In this document: piece after piece, positions 51,094-60,036 of the stretch
Position numbering within the stretch: the stretch's first letter is position 1
Layout: every line of letters starts with the position of its first letter
Assembly: GCA_036386415.1 (NCBI GenBank)
Contig: DASVVT010000023.1
Span: forward strand, 1 to 64,000
Source: DASVVT01 sp036386415
GTDB taxonomy: Bacteria > Acidobacteriota > Blastocatellia > Pyrinomonadales > Pyrinomonadaceae
Direction: 5' to 3'
DNA length: 64,000 nucleotides
The notes under the pieces: model-generated
The model's database searches: none
Told to the model about the DNA's origin: nothing
The model's input: only the letters and a program-made list of their open reading frames with translations
Translations under genes and position numbers: made by a program

Positions 51094-52707
51094 TTATACT
51101 CCAGCAGGGACAGTTGGCTCGGGAGCGGGCGCGCTCGTTGCCACGGCTGCCTGCGAGGTGGTGGCTTGCGCGTCGCCGCGACGCGCGACCAGCGTCTCTT
51201 CGCTCCAACGATCTTTAAAGTCCTTAAGAGCCTGCACCATGTCGTTCTTGATCTCGTCCGTGAGCGACTTCTTCTCGCGAATGCTTTGGAGCAGCCCCGG
51301 ATGCGAGTTCTCGACAAAGCGCAGTAGCTCCGTCTCGAATCGCCTGACATCCTCGACCGGCACATCATCGACATGGCCGTTGGTGGCAGCCCAGATGACG
51401 AGTACCTGCGCGGCCACGTCCATCGGACGGTACTGAGGCTGCTTGAGAATCTCTACCAGACGTTGACCGCGCGCAAGCTGCGATTGCGTCGCCTTATCCA
51501 AATCCGAACCGAACTGCGCGAACGCTTGCAGCTCGCGAAACTGCGCGAGGTCCAGGCGCAATGTTCCGGCGACCTGCTTCATAGCCTTGATCTGTGCCGA
51601 ACCGCCGACTCGCGAGACGGAGTTGCCGACGTTGATCGCCGGTCTGATGCCGGAGTTGAAGAGGTCTGCTTCGAGGAAAATCTGACCGTCAGTGATCGAG
51701 ATCACGTTGGTCGGAATATAGGCGGAGATGTCGCCCGCTTGCGTCTCGATGATCGGGAGACTCGTCAAGGAGCCGCCCCCCTTCACGTCCGCTAACTTGG
51801 CCGCGCGCTCCAGTAGACGCGAGTGCAGGTAGAAGACGTCGCCCGGATATGCCTCGCGTCCAGGCGGACGGCGCAAGAGGAGCGAGATTTCACGATAGGC
51901 CGCCGCCTGCTTCGATAGATCATCGTAGATGGTCAGGGCATGGCGTTTGGTGTCGCGGAAGTATTCGCCGATGGCCGCTCCGGCATAAGGCGCGAGGAAC
52001 TGCATCGCCGCCGGGTCCGAGGCGGTCGCCTTGACGACGACGGTGTAGTCGAGCGCGCCGAAATCATTCAAGGTCTTGACGACCTGCGCCACCGTCGAAG
52101 CCTTCTGCCCGATGGCGACGTAGATGCAGATCACGTCTTTCCCTTTTTGGTTGATGATCGTATCGACCGCGACCGCCGTCTTACCCGTTTGACGGTCGCC
52201 GATGATTAACTCGCGTTGCCCGCGACCAATAGGCACCATCGAGTCAATCGCCTTGAGTCCGGTCTGCAAAGGCTCTTTCACGGGCTGGCGATCAACGACG
52301 CCAGGCGCAATGCGCTCAATCGGATTGTACGCATCCGTCATGATCGGGCCACGGTCATCAATCGGATTGCCGAGCGCATCCACGACACGGCCAATCAATG
52401 CATCGCCGACAGGTACTTCCATGATGCGACCCGTGCGCTTGACCAGATCGCCCTCCTTGATCTTCTGAAAGTCGCCGAAGAGCACCGCGCCAACTTTGTC
52501 CTCTTCCAGGTTCAAAGCGAGGCCGCGCACATCGTGCGGAAATTCCAACAATTCACCGGCCATAACTTTTTCCAGGCCGTGAATCTCGGCGATACCATCG
52601 CCGACTTTAATCACCGTCCCGACTTCCGTGACAGTCACGCCCGTCTCGAAGTTCTCGATCTGCTGGCGAATAATTTCGTTGATCTCGTTGGCTCTGATCG
52701 GTTCCAT
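51094..52707 (-). CDS. atpA: F1F0 ATP synthase alpha subunit
   Basis: 537 residues. N-terminal VTEVGTVIKVGDGIAEIHGL, P-loop GDRQTGKTAVAVDTIINQKG, DLSKQAAAYREISLLLRRPP and the AQFGSDLDKATQSQLARGQR signature. The C-terminus is extended with an Ala/Thr/Pro-rich tail (about 25 residues). Binds nucleotide non-catalytically in the F1 ring. Confidence 0.97.
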   Translation of the reverse strand: MEPIRANEINEIIRQQIENFETGVTVTEVGTVIKVGDGIAEIHGLEKVMAGELLEFPHDVRGLALNLEEDKVGAVLFGDFQKIKEGDLVKRTGRIMEVPVGDALIGRVVDALGNPIDDRGPIMTDAYNPIERIAPGVVDRQPVKEPLQTGLKAIDSMVPIGRGQRELIIGDRQTGKTAVAVDTIINQKGKDVICIYVAIGQKASTVAQVVKTLNDFGALDYTVVVKATASDPAAMQFLAPYAGAAIGEYFRDTKRHALTIYDDLSKQAAAYREISLLLRRPPGREAYPGDVFYLHSRLLERAAKLADVKGGGSLTSLPIIETQAGDISAYIPTNVISITDGQIFLEADLFNSGIRPAINVGNSVSRVGGSAQIKAMKQVAGTLRLDLAQFRELQAFAQFGSDLDKATQSQLARGQRLVEILKQPQYRPMDVAAQVLVIWAATNGHVDDVPVEDVRRFETELLRFVENSHPGLLQSIREKKSLTDEIKNDMVQALKDFKDRWSEETLVARRGDAQATTSQAAVATSAPAPEPTVPAGV

Positions 52708-52719
52708 ATGATTCCTTTT

Positions 52720-52770
52720 CGTAAATCGTCAATCGTGAATCGTCAAGGGAAAGAGAAAATCCGTACGTCG
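52720..52770. repeat. CGTCAATCGTGAATCGTC short repeat (family F)
   Basis: AATCGTCAATCGTGAATCGT is related to the repeat at 6927-6981. It lies between atpA and atpH. Confidence 0.45.
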
Positions 52771-52786
52771 ATTCACAGTTGATGAG

Positions 52787-53329
52787 CTATTTGCCTGCTA
52801 GTCTCTCCTTGAACTGTTGCAACTGGCTGCGCACGGAGCCGTCATAGATGGTCGAACCGATGCGCGTCACGATGCCACCAATCAGCTCTTCATCAGTCGT
52901 GAAGCTCAAACGTACGTCTTTGCCCGTCATCGAGGCAAGCCTCTCACGCAAAGCCTGCTGTGAAGCCTGCGGGACGGGATGAGCCGTCGTCACTTGCGCC
53001 GAGACTACTCCCGCACGCTCATCCAAGACCTGTGTGAAGCGTCTATTGATTTCACCGAGTTCCGCCAGACGCTGGTTCTGTAAGAGGACGTTCAGAAAGT
53101 TCGCCGTCGTCGGACGAACACGCGTTCGCCCGACGAGCGTGTTCAGGACTTGACGCTTCTGCTCATAAGGTATCGTCGGATTACTGAAGACCTCCATGAG
53201 CTGCGCATTCGTCTGCATCATAGATGCCCATTCAGACAATTCCTCCTGAACCTCGCGCGCTTCTCCACGCTCTGCGACGACATCTGCCAGTGCGGTCGCA
53301 TATCGGCGCGCCACTGCCTGTACGCTCAA
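52787..53329 (-). CDS. atpH: F1F0 ATP synthase delta subunit
   Basis: 180 residues. AVARRYATALADVVAERGEA at the N-terminus, NFLNVLLQNQRLAELGEINR and the C-terminal IGGIVTRIGSTIYDGSVRSQ match the delta (OSCP) family. It starts with TTG, and this overlaps the atpF stop (TTGA), so translation is coupled. Confidence 0.93.
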   Translation of the reverse strand: MSVQAVARRYATALADVVAERGEAREVQEELSEWASMMQTNAQLMEVFSNPTIPYEQKRQVLNTLVGRTRVRPTTANFLNVLLQNQRLAELGEINRRFTQVLDERAGVVSAQVTTAHPVPQASQQALRERLASMTGKDVRLSFTTDEELIGGIVTRIGSTIYDGSVRSQLQQFKERLAGK

Positions 53330-53889
53330 GGCTTGACCCCTCCCAGTTCCTCGATCTCAAGATTCACCAGACGGGCATCGTCCTCCGGGCGCATATCGCG
53401 GCGAATCATCTGCTCCGCGAGCCGCACACTCTGCTCGGCAGCATAGTGACGCAACTCCTGCCGCGCAGCCTTGCCAGCGCTCTCTATCTCACGCTGGGCC
53501 TGCTCACGCAGTTTACGCGCCTCCTCTTCAGTTGCACGCTTGATACGCTCGCGCTCTTGCTCCGCCTCCCTCTTCGCCTGTTCGCGAACGGTTGCGACTT
53601 CAGCATCAAGCCGCGCCAGACGCGCTTCCACCTCTTCGAGTTTAGCGAGCGCCGCGTTACGCTCTTCCTGCGCGCGCATCAGGTCACGGCGAATTCCCTC
53701 GCGACGTGCGCGGAAGGCTTCACCCAATGGACGGCGCAGGAAGTAAACGAGCAGGAAAACAAAGAGGCCCAGGTTGACGAATTTCCACGCTTCAAAGCCC
53801 GGATAATTCAACCACCAGGGCAAGCGTCCCCCTCCTCCTCCTTCACCCCCCGCCAGGAGGAGCACCAGTGATATAAAGGCTATAAACAT
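53326..53889 (-). CDS. atpF: F1F0 ATP synthase b subunit
   Basis: 187 residues. A short hydrophobic N-terminus followed by a glycine run (GGEGGGGG) precedes the usual membrane helix (FVNLGLFVFLLVYFLRRPLG). The rest is a long charged coiled coil (ERNAALAKLEEVEARLARLD onward), the peripheral stator stalk. The glycine-rich N-terminal extension is unusual for the b subunit. Confidence 0.9.
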   Translation of the reverse strand: MFIAFISLVLLLAGGEGGGGGRLPWWLNYPGFEAWKFVNLGLFVFLLVYFLRRPLGEAFRARREGIRRDLMRAQEERNAALAKLEEVEARLARLDAEVATVREQAKREAEQERERIKRATEEEARKLREQAQREIESAGKAARQELRHYAAEQSVRLAEQMIRRDMRPEDDARLVNLEIEELGGVKP

Positions 53890-53894
53890 AATTT

Positions 53895-54389
53895 TTATGC
53901 GGGCGACCCAAGACCCGTCGTCGCCGCTTCGCTGATCGGACGATGTAAGATACGCTCACCGATCTCTCTGCCAATGCGCATCGCATCGCTTCCAAGCACA
54001 GCACGAGCATCTTCGGTCTGCGCGGCGATAGCCTCTTTTTGCTCCATGATGGAGCGGTTAACCTCTTCGCGTATGCTATCGAGTACCTTCTGCCGTTCAT
54101 GCATCGCCTCTTCACGCACCTGCTCCATCAGACGGTAGCCTTCGGCGCGCGCCTCGCGCAGGGAGCGCTCATAGTTGGCTGTGCTCTCCTCTACACGCAG
54201 AAGGATGTCGCGCGCTTCGCCTGAACGACCACGCGTACGCTTCTCGCGCTCCTCTAGAATACGGTTGATGGGTTTGAACAGCGTGTGATCAAGAACAAAC
54301 ACCATCACAAGGATAATCGCGATGTGAAGAAAGAGTGTGCCATCAGGCACGAGTTGGATGGAATTTTCCGCGAAGCCCAGGAAGATCAT
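53895..54389 (-). CDS. atpF2: Second F1F0 ATP synthase b-type subunit (b')
   Basis: 164 residues. One membrane helix near the N-terminus (LFLHIAIILVMVFVLDHTLF) followed by KPINRILEEREKRTRGRSGE, then charged coiled coil. Together with the next gene it gives a heterodimeric stator stalk as in photosynthetic bacteria and Acidobacteriota. First gene of the atp cluster here. Genes for a and c subunits are not in this operon. Confidence 0.88.
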   Translation of the reverse strand: MIFLGFAENSIQLVPDGTLFLHIAIILVMVFVLDHTLFKPINRILEEREKRTRGRSGEARDILLRVEESTANYERSLREARAEGYRLMEQVREEAMHERQKVLDSIREEVNRSIMEQKEAIAAQTEDARAVLGSDAMRIGREIGERILHRPISEAATTGLGSPA

Positions 54390-54470
54390 AGCGCTCGAAA
54401 GGCCCTAATGAACAGATAACACTGCCCCAGATTGTATATTCGAAAAATGCTCGTGTGCCAAAAGCTTGCG

Positions 54471-54500
54471 AGTCTAACATGCGGTTTCGCAGCCCGTCAA
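54471..54500 (-). promoter_or_regulatory. Promoter of the atp operon
   Basis: On the minus strand TTGACG (54500-54495) and TAGACT (54476-54471) with an 18-base spacer, about 80 bases before the b' start. The interval 54390-54682 shows nothing else recognisable. Confidence 0.55.
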
Positions 54501-54682
54501 GGAAAGCTGTATGGGGATTGTGGCTGCGCTCGGTTGCTCACACAGAAGACCAGGCTGGTGAAGTGTAGCTCTTAAACTATTGATAAAGGCTGGTATAAAA
54601 GATGTTTACCTGAAGCCTGGAACCCCAAACGATGGGTGCTCAAGAGTTCTAGGTGCTCTTTAGCTCACCACGCAAGTCTGAA

Positions 54683-55705
54683 TCAAGTAACTTGAATCAA
54701 GTGATTCAGGCGTGGCTGCACCTCTCCAATAATAGCCGCGCCCTCGATTTCATTAACTAAAGCTTCAGCCTTTGCTTGATCAATACTGATGAGAAGTCCG
54801 CCAGCCGTCTGCGGATCGAAAAGTGCGCTCTGCATCTCGCGAGAAACATGGGTTGCTATCGATACAGTCTCCCCCACGTAATCCCTGTTATTCTTATCGC
54901 CGCGAGTCAACATCCCCTGCCTGATTAATTCCAGGACATCCGGTAACAGCGGTACGCAGTCTGCCTTGATTACCAAACAGACATCGCTGGCGCGTGCCAT
55001 CTCATAAGCATGTCCGAGAAGGCCGAAGCCGGTTACATCAGTGCAAGCGTGCGCGCCCGCATTCTGCATCGCGGCTGCCGCCGTCGCGGCTGAAGTCGTC
55101 ATGGCCTTCATCGCTGCGTCAACCGCTTCGGCGCGTGCCACTCCGCGCTTGATGCCCGTGCTTACCGCCCCCGTCCCGATTGGCTTCGTTAAAATGAGCG
55201 CATCGCCCGGGTGGGCACCTGCGTTCGTCACGACACGCGCAGGGTCTATCACACCCGTTACGGCATAGCCAATCTTAATCTCTGCATCATCAATCGAATG
55301 CCCCCCCAACACGATCACTCCCGCTTCGTTCATGGCCATTTGACCGCCACGCAGGATTTGACCCAGAACGCTGAGGTCCTCTTTTTGCGGATAGCATACG
55401 ATGGTCAAAGCCGTAAGAGGCTTTCCACCCATAGCATAAATGTCATTAAGAGCATTATTTGCAGCGACGCGACCGTAGATTTCCGGGTCGTCCGCCACGG
55501 GTGTAAAGAAATCAACGGTTTGCACCAATGCAATGTCGTCCCGCAAACGAAACACGCCTGCGTCATCTGCCGTATCGTACCCGACAAGTACGTTCTGATT
55601 TGCTGGCTGTGCTGGAAGTGCGCCCAAAACTTGGGCCAGATCGCGCGGCGCGAGCTTCGCCACTCAACCAGCGCAGGAGACCATTTCTGTCAATCTCTTC
55701 TTCAT
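54683..55705 (-). CDS. selD: Selenide, water dikinase (selenophosphate synthetase), selenocysteine-containing
   Basis: Makes selenophosphate from selenide and ATP, for selenocysteine and selenouridine synthesis. The conventional frame begins at GTG 55663, too late for the family: the catalytic segment would be missing. Reading through an in-frame TGA (55666-55664) to ATG 55705 gives MKKRLTEMVSCAG-U-VAKLAPRDL, with selenocysteine at 14 and the catalytic lysine three residues later at 17, as in known SelD. Further motifs: DDAGVFRL, TVDFFTPVADDPEIYGRVAA then NNALNDIYAMGG, and DVTGFGLLGHAYEMA. Length is 340 residues with readthrough. A hairpin follows the TGA. No selA, selB or selC is in the window. 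Confidence 0.9.
55622..55636 (-). promoter_or_regulatory. Putative bacterial SECIS hairpin in selD
   Basis: GCCCAA-GTT-TTGGGC forms a perfect 6-bp stem with a GTT loop, starting 27 nt after the TGA. Bacterial SECIS elements are hairpins a short distance after UGA with a G/U in the apical loop, bound by SelB. The extent is a minimum; flanking bases may extend the stem. Confidence 0.5.
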
Positions 55706-55938
55706 TTTACTTAATACCGCAGAAATGTAGAGATATATTCTCTTTCTCGGTTACTATCAAGCTCCTCGATTTATTGATTACAATTGATTATATCAGGATG
55801 GTGATATATTCCCCTATGAGGGATTTAATGGAGGCTGGTATTATGATCCTTTAGATTTACGAGCAATAATGAAGATCAAATGCTCGCTTAAACTGTTCTA
55901 AAACCCTTTTTTCTAATGCTAAGACAGGTTGACTGGAA

Positions 55939-56820
55939 TCATGTTGCAGGCGCAGTCTCCTGCGACCCAGCTAATATCTGGTAGAGTCGGTCTAGATCAC
56001 TCTCGTTATAATACTCTATCTCTATCTTGCCGCCGGCGCCTGTCTGGCTCGGAAGCACACGCACTTGTGTGCCAAAGCGGCGTCGCAGTTTAGTCTCCGC
56101 AGCGCGGATATTTGCATCATCGCGTTTGGGCGGCGGCTGAGTGGCGGTCGCAGGGCTGGCACCGGCAATGATTCGCTTGATGGCTCGCTCAGTTTCACGT
56201 ACGGACAAAGATTGCTCTATGACGTTACGCGCGACGCGTCTCTGGATATCCGTGTCATCTACACCGAGCAAGGCACGAGCGTGTCCCATAGAAAGCTTTT
56301 CTTCTTCCACGAGGCGCTGTATATCTTCCGGTAAACGTAAGAGGCGCAAGTAGTTAGTAACAAAAGAGCGATCTCGCCCGACTCGTTGCGCCACCGTCTC
56401 TTGGGTTAGGCCCAGGGTTTCGATGAGCCTCTTATATGCGTGGGCTTCTTCAATCGCGTTTAATTCCTGTCGTTGTATGTTTTCGACGAGCGCCAGTTCC
56501 AGTAGCTTATCGTCCGGAATTTCACGTACTACGGCCGGGACGCGTTGTAGACCGGCACGCTGAGCAGCACGCCAACGCCTTTCACCAGCTACCAGTTGAT
56601 AGCGTCCGCCGCGCCTTCGCACCAGAAGCGGTTGAACAATGCCGTTTGAGCGGATCGACTGTGCCAGTTCTTCCAGACGCGTCTCATCGAAATGTGTGCG
56701 CGGCTGCGCAGGACTTGGCTCAATGAGGTCTATATCGATCTCAAGTAAATCTTCATTGGCTGTCGCCGCTGTATCCGACAGCAGTGCGCTCAAGCCCCTG
56801 CCGAGTACTCTTCTTGTCAT
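55939..56820 (-). CDS. parB: Chromosome partitioning protein ParB
   Basis: 293 residues. IDLIEPSPAQPRTHFDETRL, then the arginine-patch CTP-binding region VAGERRWRAAQRAGLQRVPA and ELALVENIQRQELNAIEEAH, the HTH TVAQRVGRDRSFVTNYLRLL, and a C-terminal dimerisation segment GKIEIEYYNESDLDRLYQIL. Binds parS and spreads as a CTP-dependent clamp. Its start overlaps the end of parA by 68 bases in another frame. Confidence 0.94.
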   Translation of the reverse strand: MTRRVLGRGLSALLSDTAATANEDLLEIDIDLIEPSPAQPRTHFDETRLEELAQSIRSNGIVQPLLVRRRGGRYQLVAGERRWRAAQRAGLQRVPAVVREIPDDKLLELALVENIQRQELNAIEEAHAYKRLIETLGLTQETVAQRVGRDRSFVTNYLRLLRLPEDIQRLVEEEKLSMGHARALLGVDDTDIQRRVARNVIEQSLSVRETERAIKRIIAGASPATATQPPPKRDDANIRAAETKLRRRFGTQVRVLPSQTGAGGKIEIEYYNESDLDRLYQILAGSQETAPAT

Positions 56821-57574
56821 GAGATATGACCTCCTTTGCTAATTGAAGGTAGCTTTCCGCGCCGCGTGAGCGAATGTCGTACAAGATGATGGGTTTCCCG
56901 TAACTGGGCGCTTCCGCAAGTCGCACGTTTCGTGGGATGACGGTTGCAAAAACTTGTTGTCCATAAAAATCTCGCAGGTCAGCCGCTACTGCTGCTGAGA
57001 GGTTTGTGCGCTCATCGTACATGGTGAGAAGGAGTCCCTCGATGGTTAAACCTGGATTGAGGACGCGGCGTATGCGCGCCAGAGTATCAAACAACTCCGT
57101 GACGCCTTCGAGCGCATAGTACTCGCACTGGATCGGCACGAGCAGGGAAGTAGCAGCAGTTAAAGCATTTAGCGTCATCAAGCCGAGTGAGGGAGGGCAG
57201 TCTATGATGATAAAGTCAAAGTCGTTTTCAACCCCGTGCAGCACGTCCTGAAGCCTGTATTCACGTTTTTCAAGCTCGACGAGCTCAACCTCCGCCCCAG
57301 TCAGATTCTTATCGGCGGGCAGAACCTTCAGGAAGGGGAGTTCTGTCGGTTGGATAATATTGTTGAGCGGTTCATTAAGAACGAGCGCATGGTAGAGGCT
57401 TCTGCGAAAGCTGCCGCGTTGAATCCCGACGCCAGAGGTGGCATTAGCCTGCGGGTCTGCGTCCACGAGCAGGACGCGTACTTCTTCAACGGCGAGAGCC
57501 GCCGCCAGATTTACCGCCGTAGTGGTCTTACCGACTCCGCCCTTCTGGTTAGCCACTGCGATGGTTTTGGTCAT
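56753..57574 (-). CDS. parA: Chromosome partitioning ATPase ParA/Soj
   Basis: 273 residues. Deviant Walker A KGGVGKTTTAVNLAAAL, Walker B-type VLLVDADPQANATSGVG and the DFIIIDCPPSLGLMTLNALT motif. Works with ParB to segregate origins. The C-terminus extends 20 or so residues into the parB region, longer than usual, and the two genes overlap. Confidence 0.95.
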   Translation of the reverse strand: MTKTIAVANQKGGVGKTTTAVNLAAALAVEEVRVLLVDADPQANATSGVGIQRGSFRRSLYHALVLNEPLNNIIQPTELPFLKVLPADKNLTGAEVELVELEKREYRLQDVLHGVENDFDFIIIDCPPSLGLMTLNALTAATSLLVPIQCEYYALEGVTELFDTLARIRRVLNPGLTIEGLLLTMYDERTNLSAAVAADLRDFYGQQVFATVIPRNVRLAEAPSYGKPIILYDIRSRGAESYLQLAKEVISHDKKSTRQGLERTAVGYSGDSQ

Positions 57575-57665
57575 AGTTTGAGCCCTAAAACCTACCCTTC
57601 AGCGAGTAACGCGTAAACTAACATAAATAAGTGGCTGCGTGCCACAATTTTTGCTTCAGATGCAT

Positions 57666-57681
57666 TGTTTCACGTATGCTT
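57666..57681. promoter_or_regulatory. parS-like half-site A
   Basis: TGTTTCACGTATGCTT matches the first ten bases of the parS consensus TGTTTCACGTGAAACA exactly; the second half is lost. Upstream of parA. Confidence 0.35.
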
Positions 57682-57713
57682 GTAAAGAAAATTTTGCATC
57701 TGGTCAAAAGTAT

Positions 57714-57729
57714 AGTTTCACGTGTAACT
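57714..57729. promoter_or_regulatory. parS-like site B
   Basis: AGTTTCACGTGTAACT, 13 of 16 positions as in parS, near-palindromic around CACGTG. It overlaps nothing and lies just past the stop of the LAGLIDADG gene. Confidence 0.6.
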
Positions 57730-57734
57730 ACTCA

Positions 57735-58109
57735 CTAAGCTGAATAAATTCTAGCGGTGTGAATCCGGTATAAGCCTCTAGCCCTTTGGACGCAATAATT
57801 AAAATAGATGTAATATTTTTCTAACCATGCGTAGAATTGATCGCGTTTACGGCTTTGAGGTAAATATTCTTTGAACAGTGGAAACGCCTCGACTAATTCG
57901 CGTCCATAAAGTTTGTAATGAAGGAAATGGCGGCCATTGTTATGATAAGGCCCATAAATTCGACCACCGAGCAAGCGTTGAACTTCTAAAAGAGGCGCAG
58001 GATCGTTCATATGCAGCTTAATTGAGAGCCATCCTTTTTTACAATCGCCCGTGAAACTTCCTTCTCCTACTATTAAGCCCATAATATAGCCAATTTCAAA
58101 ATCCGTCAT
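57735..58109 (-). CDS. Free-standing LAGLIDADG-type homing endonuclease-like protein
   Basis: 124 residues from ATG 58109 (GGAGG four bases upstream). The single LAGLIDADG-like motif is GYIMGLIVGEGSFTG near the N-terminus, followed by LSIKLHMNDPAPLLEVQRLL then GGRIYGPY and KLYGRELVEAFPLFKEYLP, the usual alpha-beta-beta-alpha layout. A single-motif protein would act as a homodimer. It is not inside an intron or intein that I can see: mnmG is full length and parA is intact. It occupies the place where rsmG commonly lies, and parS-like sites lie on both sides. Composition is more AT-rich than the neighbours, suggesting transfer. Confidence 0.8.
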   Translation of the reverse strand: MTDFEIGYIMGLIVGEGSFTGDCKKGWLSIKLHMNDPAPLLEVQRLLGGRIYGPYHNNGRHFLHYKLYGRELVEAFPLFKEYLPQSRKRDQFYAWLEKYYIYFNYCVQRARGLYRIHTARIYSA

Positions 58110-58122
58110 AATGCCTCCATTG

Positions 58123-58140
58123 TGGTGACACGTGAAACCA
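58123..58140. promoter_or_regulatory. parS-like site C
   Basis: TGGTGACACGTGAAACCA, near-palindromic around CACGTG, 12 of 16 core positions as in parS. It lies between the mnmG stop and the LAGLIDADG start. Confidence 0.5.
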
Positions 58141-58153
58141 TAGGCAGGATAAC

Positions 58154-60034
58154 TCAAGCGGCCTGCTGTCGAAGATTTAGGTGAACCAGCAGGGTTGAAA
58201 GGGCTGCGGGAGTTAGACCATTAATTCGTCGCGCCTGGCCGAAAGTTTGTGGGCGGGCGCGTTCGAACCGCTCGACCATCTCGTTGGAGAGCCCACTGAT
58301 ACTACGAAAGTCGAAATCAGCGGGTATTCGCAGCCCATCATGCTGGTATAAGCGCCCGAAGGTAGCCTGCTGCGCTTTGATGTATCCGCTGTAGAGCAGG
58401 TCTGCGAGGGCTGATTCTAAATTGGAGAAGCGCGCTTCGCTGCGGACATCTGCCGGGAGCAGGCGATTGATAAGCTCCAGGTGGACGTTGGGGCGCTGTG
58501 CGAGTTGTGCAAGCGTGATGGAATCTCCCAGGTCGGCAGAGAGTGTATGGCTGAGAGCGGAGTAGGCCGCGTCGGAGCGTTTGAGACGTGTTTCCTCAAG
58601 GGCTGTACGAAGTCTGGCGATCTGGTCTCGGCGCTGGTTGAAACGTTCCCAGTCTGTGTCGCCGACGAGTCCCAGTTCCCGACCATAAGGTTCAAGACGC
58701 GCATCCGCGTTGTCGTGTCTGAGCGCGAGTCTGTATTCAGCGCGCGAGGTGAAGATGCGATAAGGCTCGTCCACACCTTGCTTGATCAGATCGTCAATTA
58801 AAACCCCTATATACGATTCTTCACGCTGAAGGCGAAACTCTGGCCGCCCCTGAACGGCGAGGGCGGCGTTGATACCCGCAATCAGTCCCTGGCAGGCAGC
58901 TTCCTCGTACCCGGTCGTCCCGTTGATCTGCCCTGCGTGAAAAAGCCCTTTAATTCGAGCCGTTTCCAGTCCGGGCGTAAGCTCGCGCGGATCCACGTAA
59001 TCGTACTCTATGGCGTAGCCCGGACGTATGATTCGAGCCTCATCGAGCCCGGGAATCATGCGCACCAATTCTTGTTGAAGTTCTGCTGGCAGCGACGTGG
59101 AGAACCCATTCAGATAGACTTCATTAGTATCATGCCCCTCCGGCTCAAGGAAGAGCTGGTGACGGTTTTTATCAGCAAACTTCACCACCTTGTCTTCGAT
59201 GGAGGGACAATAGCGTGGTCCCACACCTTTGATCCTGCCGGAATAGAGCGGCGATTCATGCAGATTAGCTCGGATCGCCTCATGAACAGTGTCGGTCGTG
59301 TAACCTATATAGCAGGTGATTTGCGGCTGCTCTATACGGTCAGTGGCGAAGGAAAAGGGCACAGGGCGTTCGTCTGCTGGCTGTGGCTCGAAGCGATCCC
59401 AGTCAATCGTACGTCCGTCCAGGCGCGGTGGTGTTCCGGTTTTGAGCCGTCCGACAGGGAAACCGAGGCGTTTTAAGCTCTCAGCCAATTCGATAGAGGC
59501 TGGCTCACCTGCGCGCCCGGCACTATAAGTGCGACGACCCGCATGGATTAACCCATTAAGAAAGGTTCCGGTAGCGACTACAACCGCACGCGCACTAAAG
59601 CGGCGCGTATCCTGTAGCTCAACGCCGCAGACGCGACCATCTCTAACAATCAGGTCAACAACCAACCCCTGGCGCAAATGTAGATTTGGTGTCGCTTCCA
59701 GAGTGCGGCGCATCTCCGTGCGATAAAGGGCGCGGTCTGCCTGGGCGCGTGGGGCTTGCACGGCGGGGCCACGTGAACGGTTGAGCAAGCGGAACTGTAT
59801 TCCGGTACGATCAATAACGCGCCCCATAATACCGCCCAGGGCATCTATCTCGCGTACGAGGTGGCCTTTAGCGATGCCGCCGATAGCAGGATTGCACGAC
59901 ATCTGCCCGATCAGGTCAAGATTGAGCGTCACCAGTGCGGTTTGAGCGCCGAGGCGTGCGGCGGTAGAGGCGGCCTCGCACCCGGCATGGCCTGCCCCGA
60001 TCACAACTACATCAAATGCTTCATCAAAACTCAT
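58154..60034 (-). CDS. mnmG: tRNA uridine-5-carboxymethylaminomethyl modification enzyme MnmG (GidA)
   Basis: 626 residues. FAD-binding DVVVIGAGHAGCEAASTAAR, SCNPAIGGIAKGHLVREIDA, LKTGTPPRLDGRTIDWDRFE, YCPSIEDKVVKFADKNRHQL and the C-terminal EMVERFERARPQTFGQARRI. With MnmE it builds the cmnm5U34 modification of tRNAs. Its start is 3 bases from the mnmE stop, so the two are coupled. Confidence 0.97.
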   Translation of the reverse strand: MSFDEAFDVVVIGAGHAGCEAASTAARLGAQTALVTLNLDLIGQMSCNPAIGGIAKGHLVREIDALGGIMGRVIDRTGIQFRLLNRSRGPAVQAPRAQADRALYRTEMRRTLEATPNLHLRQGLVVDLIVRDGRVCGVELQDTRRFSARAVVVATGTFLNGLIHAGRRTYSAGRAGEPASIELAESLKRLGFPVGRLKTGTPPRLDGRTIDWDRFEPQPADERPVPFSFATDRIEQPQITCYIGYTTDTVHEAIRANLHESPLYSGRIKGVGPRYCPSIEDKVVKFADKNRHQLFLEPEGHDTNEVYLNGFSTSLPAELQQELVRMIPGLDEARIIRPGYAIEYDYVDPRELTPGLETARIKGLFHAGQINGTTGYEEAACQGLIAGINAALAVQGRPEFRLQREESYIGVLIDDLIKQGVDEPYRIFTSRAEYRLALRHDNADARLEPYGRELGLVGDTDWERFNQRRDQIARLRTALEETRLKRSDAAYSALSHTLSADLGDSITLAQLAQRPNVHLELINRLLPADVRSEARFSNLESALADLLYSGYIKAQQATFGRLYQHDGLRIPADFDFRSISGLSNEMVERFERARPQTFGQARRINGLTPAALSTLLVHLNLRQQAA

Positions 60035-60036
60035 GG

